Shown in pieces: positions 16,591 through 27,097 of a stretch of 64,000 bases of DNA. The stretch covers positions 1 to 64,000 of the forward strand of contig JALHNO010000014.1 of NCBI GenBank assembly GCA_022843465.1, read 5' to 3'. The position numbers and the translations under genes were made by a program. The stretch comes from Pseudomonadota bacterium (GTDB lineage: Bacteria; Pseudomonadota; Gammaproteobacteria; Xanthomonadales; Ahniellaceae). Each line of letters begins with the position of its first letter. Positions within the stretch are counted from its first letter, which is position 1. Below the pieces are notes generated by a model, which was given only the letters and a program-made list of their open reading frames with translations, was not told the DNA's origin and did not search any database.

Positions 16591-16745
16591 CGCGGACGAA
16601 TCCTTCGTCGCGGCCGGGTCTCGCTGGCCGCGCAGTTCCCGGAAGACTGCTTCGGATTTGCCGGCGCCGCGCGCGACGGGTTCACGCCCATCGCGCCGGC
16701 TTCCGGGCTAGACTTGGGACTGCCCATCCCCCGATCGGAAGTCGC

Positions 16746-18119
16746 ATGCTCGCTGCCTCACTGCTCCTGCTGACTGTGCCGTTCGCAGCACCTGATCAGA
16801 GCGTTGTCGTCGTGGACATCGGCCGCGCCGAGCCGGCTGCGGTCGATACCCTCAAGCAAACCGAAGGATGGTGGCTCGAACTCGGCGATCGTCTGGTGCT
16901 GGTGACGCCGAACAATGCTGCCATCGCCGAGGACGCGGCGGCGCCACTTTTGTCGCAGCGGCAGGGCATCGATCCGGAGCGCTTGTGGCTACGTGCGCGT
17001 GGCTGCAGCGAGCACGGCCCCGAGCTGGGCGCACTGATCAGTCGCGGCGGGCGTTGGGAGCTGCGATTGCTGGCCGAAGGGGAAGCGGGGCCCGCCGGAC
17101 TGATCGATGATCAGCACGGCGGCTGGCGCGCCGTCCAGCCCGACACTGTCATCGCCAGACAGTATCGCCTTGATGCCGGGGTCGCGGCGGCCGCCGATCC
17201 GCAGATCCAGCAGGTGGTCGATGCGATCACCCCAACACGCTGGTTTGCCGATGTGCAGACGCTCGCGGCCTGGGATCGTTCCAGTTATGCCACGACTTCG
17301 CTCAGTGCGGCGCGCGACTGGATTGGCACGCAATTCAGTGGACTCGGACTGAGCACCAGCTATCCGAATTTCACCATGCCGGGCAGTGGTGGCGCGGGCA
17401 CAATCACGCGGCAGAACGTCCTCGGCGTCTGGACCGGAAGCCGGCTTCCCGACGAGTGGATCGTGGTCGGTGGCCATTACGATTCGCGCAACAACAGTGG
17501 CAGCAGCACGTCGCCAACACCGGGTGCCGAGGACAATGCCACCGGCTGCGCCGGCGTCATCGAACTGGCGCGCGCGGTGCTCCCGCACAATCCCGAGCGC
17601 AGCATTCTCTTCATGTGTTACGCCGGCGAGGAGCAGGGGCTGCGCGGCAGCGCCGCGCATGTGCAGGCGCTCAATGCCTCCGGCGACATCGGCCGGATCA
17701 GCGCCGCCATCATCATGGACATGATCGGCTACAGCGCAGACGCCAATCTGCAGGTTCTGTTCGAGAGCTATGCCACTCACTCGGCCTACCTCAACCAGTT
17801 TGCTGCTGCTGCGGCGACCTATGTGCCGGCCCTCGATGTGCAGATCAGTACCAATCCGTTCGGCTCCGATCACATGCCCTATCTCAATGCCGGTGTCCGC
17901 GGTCTGCTCGCGATCGAAGCCGACTGGGCTCTCTATCCGCACTACCACAGGAGCACCGACACCCCGGCCAATATCGGGCCCAATGCGCAGGCCATGGGTG
18001 GCGCGATCCTGAAAACCAATGCCGCGATGCTGGCGACCCTGGCGGGTTTGCCGGCGACCGGATTCGGCGACGGTTTCGAAGACGCGATGGCAGCTCCGGG
18101 TCGCGGCGGCGCCCGCTGA
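16746..18119 (+). CDS. Secreted M28-family zinc aminopeptidase
   Basis: The 457-residue protein starts with a signal peptide (MLAASLLLLTVPFAAP). The C-terminal two-thirds is an M28 metallopeptidase: VGGHYDSRNN (first zinc His/Asp), GAEDNATGCAGV (bridging Asp), CYAGEEQGL (catalytic Glu pair), DMIGY and SDHMPYL for the last ligands. Peptidases of this family release N-terminal residues. The extreme C-terminus contains FGDGFEDAM, like the NGFESP end of the heparinase-like protein at 42615-44789. The ATG of the next gene overlaps its TGA. Confidence 0.88.
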   Translation: MLAASLLLLTVPFAAPDQSVVVVDIGRAEPAAVDTLKQTEGWWLELGDRLVLVTPNNAAIAEDAAAPLLSQRQGIDPERLWLRARGCSEHGPELGALISRGGRWELRLLAEGEAGPAGLIDDQHGGWRAVQPDTVIARQYRLDAGVAAAADPQIQQVVDAITPTRWFADVQTLAAWDRSSYATTSLSAARDWIGTQFSGLGLSTSYPNFTMPGSGGAGTITRQNVLGVWTGSRLPDEWIVVGGHYDSRNNSGSSTSPTPGAEDNATGCAGVIELARAVLPHNPERSILFMCYAGEEQGLRGSAAHVQALNASGDIGRISAAIIMDMIGYSADANLQVLFESYATHSAYLNQFAAAAATYVPALDVQISTNPFGSDHMPYLNAGVRGLLAIEADWALYPHYHRSTDTPANIGPNAQAMGGAILKTNAAMLATLAGLPATGFGDGFEDAMAAPGRGGAR

Positions 18120-19051
18120 TGCGGCTCACCACAGCGGATGGCATCGAGCTTGAGTACACCCTGGAGGGCAGGGCGGACGCACCCGTGGTGCTTCTGATCA
18201 TGGGGCTCGGCATGCAGATGATCGCCTGGCCCGAGGAATTCTGTAGCCGCCTCCTCGCTGCCGGTTACCGGGTGCTGCGATTCGACAATCGCGATATCGG
18301 GTTGTCCAGCAAGATCGACCAGGCACGTCCGCCCAATCTGGCGCTGGCGGCGATGCGCTACTGGCTGCGCCTGCCGGTGCATGCACCATATTGCCTCGAT
18401 GACATGGCGGCCGACAGCATCGGCCTGCTCGATGCACTGCAGATACCTGCCGCGCATGTGGTCGGCGTTTCCATGGGCGGCATGATTGCGCAGCAGATCG
18501 CAGCATTGCACCCGGCGCGTTGTCTGAGTCTGGGGTCGATCATGTCCACGACTGGTGCCCCATCCCTGCCCAGGCCCAGTCTTTCGGTCTTGCGACTGCT
18601 GCTCGCGAGACCACCGAACGGCGTCGAATTCGAGCGCGTCGTCGCGCATTTCGTGCGCCTGTACCGCCGGATCGGCAGCCCGGCGTATCCCGTCGAGGAG
18701 TCGGTGCTGCGCGAACGCGTGGTACTCAGTTTGCGGCGCAACTATCACCCCGCAGGAACCGCCCGCCAGTTGCTGGCGATCGTGGCATCAGGTGATCGCA
18801 GCCGTGCGCTCGGCAGGATCACCGCGCCCACCCTGGTCATCCACGGCGATGCCGACCCCTTGCTGCCGATCGCCCACTGCCGGGCCACGGTGCGCGCAAT
18901 TCCCGGGGCAGCCCTGCACGTCATCGCCGGCATGGGTCATGATCTTCCGGTGCCGCTGCTCGCAGAGATCTGCGCGCGGCTGGATGAGCACTGGCGTGCG
19001 GCCACGCGCGTTCAGGGCAGCTCGGGTGCGGCTTGTGCGGACACGACTTGA
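18119..19051 (+). CDS. Alpha/beta hydrolase
   Basis: The 310-residue enzyme has the alpha/beta hydrolase plan: LLIMGLGMQMIAWP (oxyanion hole), the nucleophile elbow GVSMGGM, TLVIHGDADPLLP for the acid and GMGHDLP for the catalytic His. Relatives act on esters or lactones. The start codon shares a base with the stop of the M28 peptidase gene, so they are translationally coupled. A TonB- or chitin-related role is not suggested by sequence; specificity is unknown. Confidence 0.85.
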   Translation: MRLTTADGIELEYTLEGRADAPVVLLIMGLGMQMIAWPEEFCSRLLAAGYRVLRFDNRDIGLSSKIDQARPPNLALAAMRYWLRLPVHAPYCLDDMAADSIGLLDALQIPAAHVVGVSMGGMIAQQIAALHPARCLSLGSIMSTTGAPSLPRPSLSVLRLLLARPPNGVEFERVVAHFVRLYRRIGSPAYPVEESVLRERVVLSLRRNYHPAGTARQLLAIVASGDRSRALGRITAPTLVIHGDADPLLPIAHCRATVRAIPGAALHVIAGMGHDLPVPLLAEICARLDEHWRAATRVQGSSGAACADTT

Positions 19052-19096
19052 TCCGCACAATGGTGGTCTGCGCCCGTTGGCTCCAGTGAAGATTCC

Positions 19097-19771
19097 ATGA
19101 TTGAGATCGTCAGTGCCACCCGGCTCGCCGAGGCCGAGTTCTGGGCGCGCTCCGCTCTCGGCATGTCCCTGCGCAGACTCGCCGGCGACAAACGCCTGCG
19201 TCACCACATCAGCTTCGAGAATCGCCGCGGCCTGCCCGAGGTCTATAACGCACGTATCGCCGAGGAAGGGGGTGGCGATATCGCCGTCTTCATCCATGAC
19301 GATGTCTGGATCGATGACTATTTCTTTGCCGATCACCTGATCGACGCGCTGGAACGCTTTGACGTGGTGGGTGTCGGCGGCTGTCGCAACCGGGTTCCTG
19401 GTCAGCCGTCCTGGTGCTTCGCCGATGAACGCATGGTGCAGTCCGACCCGACCACCCTGAGCGGTCGTGTGGCCCATGGCAAGCATCCGTTCGGTCGGAT
19501 CGGCTACTTCGGCGATGTGCCGGCGGAATGCGAACTGCTGGACGGCGTGCTGCTGGCAGCACGCAAGTCCAGGTTGCGCGCGCAGTCGGTGGCTTTCGAT
19601 CCGGTTTTCGATTTCCACTTCTACGATCTCGATTTCTGCCGGAGCGCGCGTCAGCGCCAGCTTCGACTGGGTACCTGGCGGCTGTGCATCACCCATCAGA
19701 GCGAGGGTGCATTCGGCTCGGATGCCTGGACCGCGCGCTATTACCAGTACATCGCGAAGTGGGGCGATTAG
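19097..19771 (+). CDS. Glycosyltransferase-like protein (StrF/GT-A type)
   Basis: The 224-residue protein has the DIAVFIHDDVWIDDYFFADH motif of the GT2-like StrF group: HDDVW takes the place of the DXD metal site. The C-terminal half has CELLDGVLLAARKS and FDFHFYDLDFC. It has no signal peptide or membrane segment. Probably a cytoplasmic sugar transferase; the donor and acceptor are unknown. Downstream lies a repeat (19824-20011). Confidence 0.75.
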   Translation: MIEIVSATRLAEAEFWARSALGMSLRRLAGDKRLRHHISFENRRGLPEVYNARIAEEGGGDIAVFIHDDVWIDDYFFADHLIDALERFDVVGVGGCRNRVPGQPSWCFADERMVQSDPTTLSGRVAHGKHPFGRIGYFGDVPAECELLDGVLLAARKSRLRAQSVAFDPVFDFHFYDLDFCRSARQRQLRLGTWRLCITHQSEGAFGSDAWTARYYQYIAKWGD

Positions 19772-19823
19772 TCCGACTGCGCGGCGGGCCACGCAGCGCT
19801 CCGCGGCGGCAGATTCCGCTCGT

Positions 19824-20011
19824 GTAGCTCAGGGCAAGCCCCATAGGCCTTAACCTGTTTGGCTGGTTCCTGAATTTTGGCACGGCACACCATGACTCGC
19901 GCCCCTTCGGGGCGAGCGCGAACCAATGCCGGATGATGGACAGTTGCGCGTTGGACAGGGCAATCATTCGCCAGGAAAAACAGGCTGACGCCTATGGGGC
20001 TTGCCCCGCTG
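19824..20011. repeat. MITE-like element with inverted copies of the IS200-flank repeat
   Basis: 19824-19914 is an inverted copy of 508-595, from GTAGCTCAGGGCAAGCCCC to the GCCCCTTCGGGGC hairpin. 19971-20011 repeats the outer ~35 bp in the opposite direction, so the element has imperfect inverted ends (GGGCAAGCCCCATAGGC and GCCTATGGGGCTTGCCC). No transposase is inside. It sits between the glycosyltransferase and the TPR-sulfotransferase, whose longer open frame begins inside it; 19772-20140 holds no other gene. Confidence 0.7.
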
Positions 20012-20140
20012 CCCTTGACCAGCTCCGCTGTTGCACAGGGCTTGGCACACACCAGGCGGGGCAGCGAAGTCTTTGCGATGACGCCTCCGGGGATTGCCGC
20101 ATTGTGCGGAGGATTACCGGCGCTGAAGTATACTTTTCGG

Positions 20141-21745
20141 ATGCACACTCCTCAGTATCCATCACCTTCAGTCTCTGCTGACGGCTCCGGTTCGGCGCGC
20201 CTGCGTCGGCTTCTGCAACGCGCGGAAAGCTATTCCGCCATGGGTGAGCGCGCGGCGGCGATCAACAGTCTGCAGGAGGCGCTGCAGTTGCAGCCTGATC
20301 ATGTTCCCAGCCTGCTGCAATTGGCCGAGCTGCAGCTCGCTGAAGGTCGTCACACGGCAGCCCGCGAGGCGACCTTGGCCGCGACCCGCGGCCACATCGA
20401 CAGTCCGCGCACTGCGCTGCAGTTGCTGCGTGTGCTCAATACGCTGAGTGAATCCGCCATGATGGTGCAGATGGCCCAGCAATTGCCGCCGCCGATGTGG
20501 GACTCGGCCAAGTCGCTGGCCGAAGTTGCGCAGGAACTCACCCTGATCGGCGCCCACGAGTTGGCCCGTCAGTTTGCCCAGGCCGCGCTGGCGCGCGATC
20601 CGAATCACCCGCCCAGTCTCTACATGTGCGCAACGCTCGATGTGTTCTACGGCGATCTAGCCGCGGCTGCCGCGCATGCGCAGCGTTGCCTCGATATCGT
20701 GCCGGAGGATCCAAGTTCACACTGGCTGCTTTCGCGCACCCGGCTGCCGGGTGCCGAGCAGCGCGTCGCGCGCATCGAAGCGGCGCTGACGCGGGTACCG
20801 ACGGGTGAGCCCGAGGCCTGGCTCGCCTACGCCCTGCACAATGAGCTGCATGATCTGCGCGAATACCCGCGTGCCTGGGCCGCGCTTGAGCGTGCCTGTC
20901 GCGCCAAGCGCAGTACCTTGAGTTACAGCACTGCCGAAGCTACGGCTCTGGTCGACGCCCTCTGCCAGTGGAAGATTGCGTTGACGGCAACCGGTGGCCA
21001 TGTCGATCCGCAGCTGACGCCCATCTTCGTGATCGGGCTGCATCGCTCCGGCACCACCCTGGCCGAGCGTATCCTCAGCGGCCATTCTGCGGTGACCGCA
21101 GGGGGCGAAACCTATGATGTGCGCGCGCAATTGCGGCGCGCGAGCGGGCTGCACTTTCCCGGTGAGATCGATCCGCGGGTTGTTCAGATGCGCGATCGGC
21201 TGGATTACCGTGCCATTGGTGCGGGCTATCTGCAGGGTATGGCTTGGCGGGCGCGCGGTGCCGCCATGGTGACCGACAAGCTGCCTTCGAATTACTTCAA
21301 TGTGGGCTTCATAGCGCAGGCCTTGCCGGCGGCGCGCTTCATCTGCCTGGATCGCGACCCGATCGATGTCGGCCTATCGTGCCTCCGGACCCTGTTCAGT
21401 GCCGCCTGCCCGTATTCCTATGATCAGCAGGAGTATGTTGCGCACTACCGCAATTACCAGCGCCTGATGGCGCATTGGCGCACGCAGTTCGGCGATCGCA
21501 TTCTCGATGTCGCCTACGACGATCTGGTCAACGCACCCGAGCAGACGGCGACCCGCATGGCGCAGTTCTGCGGACTCGATTATGAGCCAGGCATGGTCCG
21601 GATCGAGTCGCGCAGCGATGCCGTGGCGACCGCCAGCAGTGTGATGATGCGCGACGGCATCCGCCGCGATCGTGGTCGGGTCTGGGCTGCATACGAAGTC
21701 CAGTTGCAGCCGATGATTGCCGGCCTGTCGGCGGTGACAGGTTGA
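20141..21745 (+). CDS. TPR-sulfotransferase (tyrosylprotein sulfotransferase-like)
   Basis: The 534-residue protein has N-terminal TPR repeats (about residues 15-270) and a C-terminal sulfotransferase domain. PIFVIGLHRSGTTLAERIL is the 5'-phosphate-binding loop for PAPS, and LDRDPIDVGLSCLRTLF the 3'-phosphate motif. It transfers sulfuryl groups to an unknown acceptor, plausibly peptide or glycan. The frame is open from 19994, but that piece is repeat-derived; the ATG at 20141 starts a normal N-terminus. A second TPR-sulfotransferase lies at 27475-29478. Confidence 0.85.
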   Translation: MHTPQYPSPSVSADGSGSARLRRLLQRAESYSAMGERAAAINSLQEALQLQPDHVPSLLQLAELQLAEGRHTAAREATLAATRGHIDSPRTALQLLRVLNTLSESAMMVQMAQQLPPPMWDSAKSLAEVAQELTLIGAHELARQFAQAALARDPNHPPSLYMCATLDVFYGDLAAAAAHAQRCLDIVPEDPSSHWLLSRTRLPGAEQRVARIEAALTRVPTGEPEAWLAYALHNELHDLREYPRAWAALERACRAKRSTLSYSTAEATALVDALCQWKIALTATGGHVDPQLTPIFVIGLHRSGTTLAERILSGHSAVTAGGETYDVRAQLRRASGLHFPGEIDPRVVQMRDRLDYRAIGAGYLQGMAWRARGAAMVTDKLPSNYFNVGFIAQALPAARFICLDRDPIDVGLSCLRTLFSAACPYSYDQQEYVAHYRNYQRLMAHWRTQFGDRILDVAYDDLVNAPEQTATRMAQFCGLDYEPGMVRIESRSDAVATASSVMMRDGIRRDRGRVWAAYEVQLQPMIAGLSAVTG

Positions 21746-21794
21746 CGGCGGCCGGCAGGTGCTCGGGATCGCCGCTTCATTCTGGCGCGTGCAG

Positions 21795-22469
21795 CTATCC
21801 GATCGGTACATCCGCCGGTTGCGCACCATCGAGCCGGAAGCGCACGTTGAAGGCCACCGTGATGCGCACATCGTCTCCCTCGTAGGGCAAGACCTCATGC
21901 AGCAGCCAGGAGGGAAACAGCACCAGATCCCCGGCCTTGAGCCGCAGCATCCGGTTGCTCATGTGGAAGGGCATCTTCATGCTGGAATTCGCCATGTCGA
22001 TGAACATCGTGTTCATCGAATGCGGATTGATCATGGTCAACTTGCCACTGTCGCTGGCCGGATCATCGCCGGTATGACTGACGCAGTAGACACCCGACCA
22101 GGAATGCATGGGATGGTTATGCGGTCCGAAATAGCCACCCTTGCGGGTGACATGAAACCAGGCTTCCGAAGCCGCGTGCAGACGGCGCAGCATCGGCACG
22201 TCATAGCCGGAGAGTTCGCCGATGGCCTTGTACAGGCTGGCGTAACAGAAATCGCGCAGGCGTTGCACGCAGGGCTGGGGCCAGTCGAACAGGCGGAAAT
22301 TGCTTTCAAACAGCGCCGCGTTGCGATGCGTGTAAGGATCCGGGTTGCGGTAGCGGTCGTCACTGGCGCGGGCGAGAAAAAGTTCGCGCAATTCGGAGTT
22401 GAGCGCCTCACTGTCGGCGAGGCTGGCGAATACCATCGGAACCGAGAAGGCCGGCACTATCTGAAACAT
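21795..22469 (-). CDS. Putative 2OG-Fe(II) oxygenase (TIGR02466-like)
   Basis: The 224-residue protein has the double-stranded beta-helix features of 2-oxoglutarate/Fe(II) oxygenases: GPHNHPMHSWSGVYCV supplies His ligands, GDLVLFPSWLLHEVLPY the distal His, and DDVRITVAFNVRF a basic 2OG-binding strand. Proteins of this type are usually annotated putative 2OG-Fe(II) oxygenase and often lie near sulfotransferase/TonB-receptor genes. The ATG at 22467-22469 has AGGAAA upstream on its strand; the open frame reaches 22724 over the start of the divergent gene. It converges on the TPR-sulfotransferase gene. Confidence 0.7.
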   Translation of the reverse strand: MFQIVPAFSVPMVFASLADSEALNSELRELFLARASDDRYRNPDPYTHRNAALFESNFRLFDWPQPCVQRLRDFCYASLYKAIGELSGYDVPMLRRLHAASEAWFHVTRKGGYFGPHNHPMHSWSGVYCVSHTGDDPASDSGKLTMINPHSMNTMFIDMANSSMKMPFHMSNRMLRLKAGDLVLFPSWLLHEVLPYEGDDVRITVAFNVRFRLDGAQPADVPIG

Positions 22470-22686
22470 CAGGGAAGTTTCCTGCAGGAAAAGGCAAGTT
22501 TTCGCACAGTTTGCCGCAATCCACAACAGCAGCGGGGCAAACGACTCGGGCGGATGTCGGCGTACCCAGGGAGCGGCTGCGCCGACGCGAGCGCCGGCAT
22601 TTTCAGAGGTCCGCACCCAGGCTTGGGCGGGCCAGGCTCGAACGCAACCCACAAGCAACCGTGTGCAGGCCAGTGGGTGTTCCGCC

Positions 22687-24168
22687 ATGTCGGCTGACCC
22701 AGGCACGGGGTACCGCGTCAGCATGCGTGAGGCCGGGCGCGCATCGGGCTGGCCGGATCTGTACGCGCAACCCGAGCGGCTGCTGTATCTGCTCGCCGCC
22801 TGGCATCTGCTGTTCTGGGTGCTGGCACCGGCGCTGACGTATCGGATGCTGCCGCTGGATACGCTCGAACTGCTGGGCTGGGGCCAGCACTGGCAGCTGG
22901 GCTATTACAAGCATCCACCGCTCGGTGCCTGGCTGGGTGAACTGACCCTGCAATTGTCCGCCGGCCACCTCGCTGGCCTGTATGTACTGGCGCAGCTGTG
23001 CGTGCTGGTGACGCTGTTCTATGTCTGGAAAACCGCGCGTCTGTTTCTCGATCCGCATGCTGCCGTGATCGCCACTGCCCTGCTCGAGGGCGCGTACTGG
23101 TACACCTGGCTGACGCCGAACTTCAACATGAACACTTTGCAGTTGCCTGTGTGGGCGGGGCTCAGCTATCACTTCGTGCGTGCATTGCGTGGCGATCTCG
23201 GTCACTGGTGGGCCTGGGGTGTCTTCGTCGCGCTCTGCCTGTACACCAAGTACTCCGGGCTGCTGCTGATTGCCAGCTGTGCGCTGATCCTGGTGGCAAG
23301 TCCAGTGGGCCGGGCCAGTCTGCGCACCCGCGGGCCCTATCTCGCCGGCTTGCTGGCTCTGCTGTTGCTGGCGCCGCATCTGGCCTGGCTGAGCGATCAC
23401 TGGCGATTACCCTGGTCGTATCTGCGCGGGTTTGATCGTGGCGCCGCCGCCATCGCCTATCCGCATGTGCTGGAGCCACTGCGCTTCGCCATCGGTGCCC
23501 TGCTTGGCCTGTTGTTCAGTGCCCTGCTGTTGCTGCTGTTGATTGACCGTCGCGCGCAACTCGTGCGCCCACGCCGCGAGGCCTGGTTGATTCTGGCCCT
23601 CTGCCTGGGACCGCTGCTGATTTCGACCTGCTATGGCATTGTCAGCGGCAGCCGCTTGAAATCCACCTGGGCGTTCGGCTTTTTCAATCTCGCCGGCGTC
23701 GCCGCCTTGCTGCTGGTTCCTACGCGTATCGACACGCTGCGATTCAGGCGCTTCAGCTGGGGACTGGCGGCGGTGGCGCTGTTCGTCGCCGGTATTCATC
23801 TGGTCTACAAGACTCAGAGCGAGCGTTCCAAGACCCGGTTCGACGGCGCGGCACTGGCGGCCGCGATCGCCGACGACTGGCAGCAGACCATGCCCGGCCC
23901 GCTGCGCATCGTGATCGGCGATCACATCCTCAGCGCCATTGTCTCGGCCTACGCGCCAAGCCGTCCGGCGATGCTGATCCAGGGGGACTTTGCGATTTCG
24001 TTATGGCTGAGGCCCGAAGACCTCAGGCGCGACGGCGCGGTGATTGTCTGTGCCAGCGACTCGGCCTGCTTTCCTGAGCTGAGCGCTGGCGCCAGTGTGC
24101 AGCGCGAGCTGGAAATCGGTGGGCGTCGCTTCAGATATTTTTTCGTCGCGCCCAGCCCAGACCACTGA
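22687..24168 (+). CDS. GT39 family membrane glycosyltransferase
   Basis: The 493-residue polytopic protein has about ten hydrophobic segments and the early motif DTLELLGWGQHW, then GYYKHPPLGAWL, as in ArnT/GT39 enzymes that use polyprenyl-phosphate sugars. It is a second GT39 gene in the window, unlinked to the first. Several starts are possible (GTG 22663, ATG 22687, ATG 22723); 22687 is preferred. It is divergent from the oxygenase gene and convergent with the frameshifted TonB-receptor gene. Confidence 0.78.
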   Translation: MSADPGTGYRVSMREAGRASGWPDLYAQPERLLYLLAAWHLLFWVLAPALTYRMLPLDTLELLGWGQHWQLGYYKHPPLGAWLGELTLQLSAGHLAGLYVLAQLCVLVTLFYVWKTARLFLDPHAAVIATALLEGAYWYTWLTPNFNMNTLQLPVWAGLSYHFVRALRGDLGHWWAWGVFVALCLYTKYSGLLLIASCALILVASPVGRASLRTRGPYLAGLLALLLLAPHLAWLSDHWRLPWSYLRGFDRGAAAIAYPHVLEPLRFAIGALLGLLFSALLLLLLIDRRAQLVRPRREAWLILALCLGPLLISTCYGIVSGSRLKSTWAFGFFNLAGVAALLLVPTRIDTLRFRRFSWGLAAVALFVAGIHLVYKTQSERSKTRFDGAALAAAIADDWQQTMPGPLRIVIGDHILSAIVSAYAPSRPAMLIQGDFAISLWLRPEDLRRDGAVIVCASDSACFPELSAGASVQRELEIGGRRFRYFFVAPSPDH

Positions 24169-24263
24169 TCGCGACAGCTGCGCCAGCGCGCAGCCCGGTT
24201 CAACTGAAGCCCGGTCAATGCGCGAGGCGCCGACTGCGCGCCGCGCCCCGCTCCGCCGCTCGA

Positions 24264-26968
24264 TCAGAACCGCTGCGTGAAACGAATGTAGGGCACCCGT
24301 CCGTAGCCATCGTACAGCGCGTAGTCGAACGGCAAGCCACCGGCTGCGGATTGTGGATCGACGGGCGGGCCCTTGTCGGCGACATTGGTCACGCCCAGCG
24401 CAAGCTTGCCGTTCCACGGCGTACTCCAGGCCGCCTGCAGATCGTGCGTGGTCCAGGAGGGCAGGCGCCGCGGATTGCCATTGTCCTCGCCTCCATCCTC
24501 TATCAGCGCGCCACTTGCCGAAAGCGTGCCGTCGATGTGGTTGACGATCCAGTCAACGCTGAAGTCGCCGAGGTGCCATTGCGTCGCCAGGTAGGCGCGA
24601 TACTCCGGATAGCCGGGTCGGTCGACGATGTCGTCAAAGCCCAGGTGACTGAAGGTTCCGACGCGGCTGAGCTGGAGGCGATTGCTGAGCGCTCCCCAGT
24701 TGCCCAGTTCAAATTCGGTGCGCAGGTTCAGATCGATTCCGTCGCTGTCCTGGTCTCCAAAGTTGACCAGGCCGCGGTGGATGAACAGGATCTCTCCGGT
24801 GCTGGCACTGCGGGCGACGCCCAGGCCCAGATTCGGATCGCCGGGCACGGCATTGACGGGAAACGCCTGCACGCCAGGCGGGCAGCCGAGTTCGTTCGCC
24901 GCGCAGCTCACAAGCTGGGTCAGCGACAAGGAAGTGATCAGATCATGGATCGAGATATCGTAGTAGTCGATTCCCAGTGACAGCCAGGAGCTTGCCTGCC
25001 AGTCAAGACCCAGGCCCCAATGCCGGGACTGCTCCGCCTGCAGTTGCGGATTGGCAATGGTATAGACATCGACAAAGGACGCCTCGCAGATCGGCAGGCC
25101 AGCGATCAGGCAATACGTGGTATCGAAGACAAAGTCGCTGGAGCGCACCGGGCTCAGGTCAAGCGATCCCATAGCCGGCGCCTGGAAGCTCTCGCCGATG
25201 TGCGCGCGCACAGTCAGCGCAGGCAGTGCCTGGAAACGCACAGAGACCAGCGGCGAGAACTCGCTGCCGTAATCGCTGTAATCGTCGTAGCGAATTGCAA
25301 CTGCGACATCCAGCGCCTCGCTGATCGGCAGCAGTGCCTCGACGTGGAGCGCGCGTACATCACGCTCGCCCCGCGAACTGGTGCCGGCCGAACCGACAAC
25401 CTGTCCGGAAGACTGCAGGGTGTCGAAAATATCCGCGTACGACTCGCTGCGGTACTCGGCGCCGAAGGCGAATTGGGCAGCGCCGCCGCCCATATCAAAC
25501 AGATCGGTCGTCGCATTGGCGTAGATTTCCTGCAGCTGGCTGTCGGCGTCGCGATTGACCGTGGCGGTCATCGCGTCGAGGACCGAACGCGGCGTGCTGT
25601 ACGGATCGTAGAGGTCATAGCTGCCATCCGTGATGAGCTGCTGGGCCAGTCCGGTCACGATCGCGTTGCGGCCGAGGCTGTAGAACTGCTGTTCGTTGTG
25701 GCGCACGCCCGCATCGACGCTGAAATTGCCGATCTGTCCTTCAATGCCGATGTTCAGGCTGTAGTTGTTCTGTTCCGTCGAATCGGTGCGCGGTCCGACC
25801 GCGGCGAAACGATGACGCAGAAAATAGGGCAGGTCGGCGCGGTATCCGGCGTTGGGAAAACGCACCGCGGGATGATTGGGCGAGCCGACTGGAATGATCG
25901 GCGCGCCGCCCGGCCAGGGAAAACTGAGCGCCGGCGGCATCACCCCGAAACTTGTCGTGCGGCTGACGTCGGCGTCGAGATGGGTCGACCAGTCGTCATT
26001 GATCTGGAAATTTCCGCGCGCAAACAGGGCGCGTCCATGCAGCTCGGCCTCGTCGGCAGCGAGCGTAGTGAAGTCATAGAAGCAGCGCTGGTTTGGGCCC
26101 GCACCGGTGCTGAAGAACCCGTTGCGGTTGCAATCGAAGCCCGGCAGGATCGAACCGTAGGTCGGATTCGACAGCAGGCCACCGGCAACGAAGCCAGTGC
26201 CGGTGCCAGGGTTCGGGAATGCGCTCAGCAGATTGTTCGAAAACGTCGACGCGCCGCCGGATGAGTAATCACGCTCGCGCTGATAGACGATGCCACGTGT
26301 CGTATACGAAGCACCGGCGACCAGGCTGCCGCGCTCACCGCTGCTGCCAAAGATCACCGAGCCTTCCTCGGTCTCGCCGCCATCGCGACGCGGGCTGCCG
26401 GCGCCGATGGAGAGTTGCGCACCTTCGAACTGCTTGCGGGTGATGATATTGATCACGCCGCCCACGGCATCGGCGCCATATAGTGCCGATGCGCCGTGCG
26501 GCAGTACCTCGATGCGCTCGATTGCCGCGAACGGGATCGCGTTGAGGTCCTGACCCTGCACGGGTCCGACGATCGGGGATACCGCGAGGCGGCGGCCATC
26601 GACGAGGACAAGGGTGCGATCCTGACCAGGCCGCGCAGGTTCGCTGCGGAGAGCGGCTGCAAGGTGCTGGCTGATTGTGGGCGGATGGCGCCAAAGCTAT
26701 TCAGGCTGGTGCGTCGCAGGAAATCGCCGAGCGTGGTGGCTCCGGAAGCGTCCAACTCGTCCCGATCGAAAACGATAACGGTGGCAACCGGCTGGGTTGC
26801 AGGATCGGCGATTCTTGTCCCGGTGCGCCCGCTGACTGCGGCCTTGGGCTTGGCGACATCATCTGCATCGGATGGCGCCGCCATTGCGGCAACACCGATG
26901 CCAGCCAGCGTGCTGCCAAGCAGGCCCATCGCGATGACCTTGCTGAGTCCCTTGCGTGTTGTTTTCAT
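24264..26968 (-). pseudogene. TonB-dependent receptor with a single-base frameshift
   Basis: From the ATG at 26966-26968 the protein has a signal-like start and a plug region ending in SAANLRGL. The frame then goes wrong near 26621-26630. In the -1 frame the sequence continues as LVLVDGRRLAVSP, QGQDLNAIPFAAIERIEV and GVINIITRK through the beta-barrel to the Phe-terminated YGRVPYIRFTQRF at 24264. Total span is 2705 bp, one short of a multiple of three, as a one-base deletion (a missing C in cctgaccagg) would give. The intact paralogue at 29695-32379 reads LRGLGGSRTLILIDGRR at this point. Either a recent inactivating mutation or a sequencing error. Confidence 0.85.
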
Positions 26969-27097
26969 TCTTGATGCCCACCTTGTTGTTGTTGCTTGGA
27001 CGTAGTGTCGGAACCCCCATGAACTTGTCGAAACGTGCCGCAACTGAAGTACATGCACCATCGTCGTACCTCACTCCGCGAGTTCAATCGGTATCTT

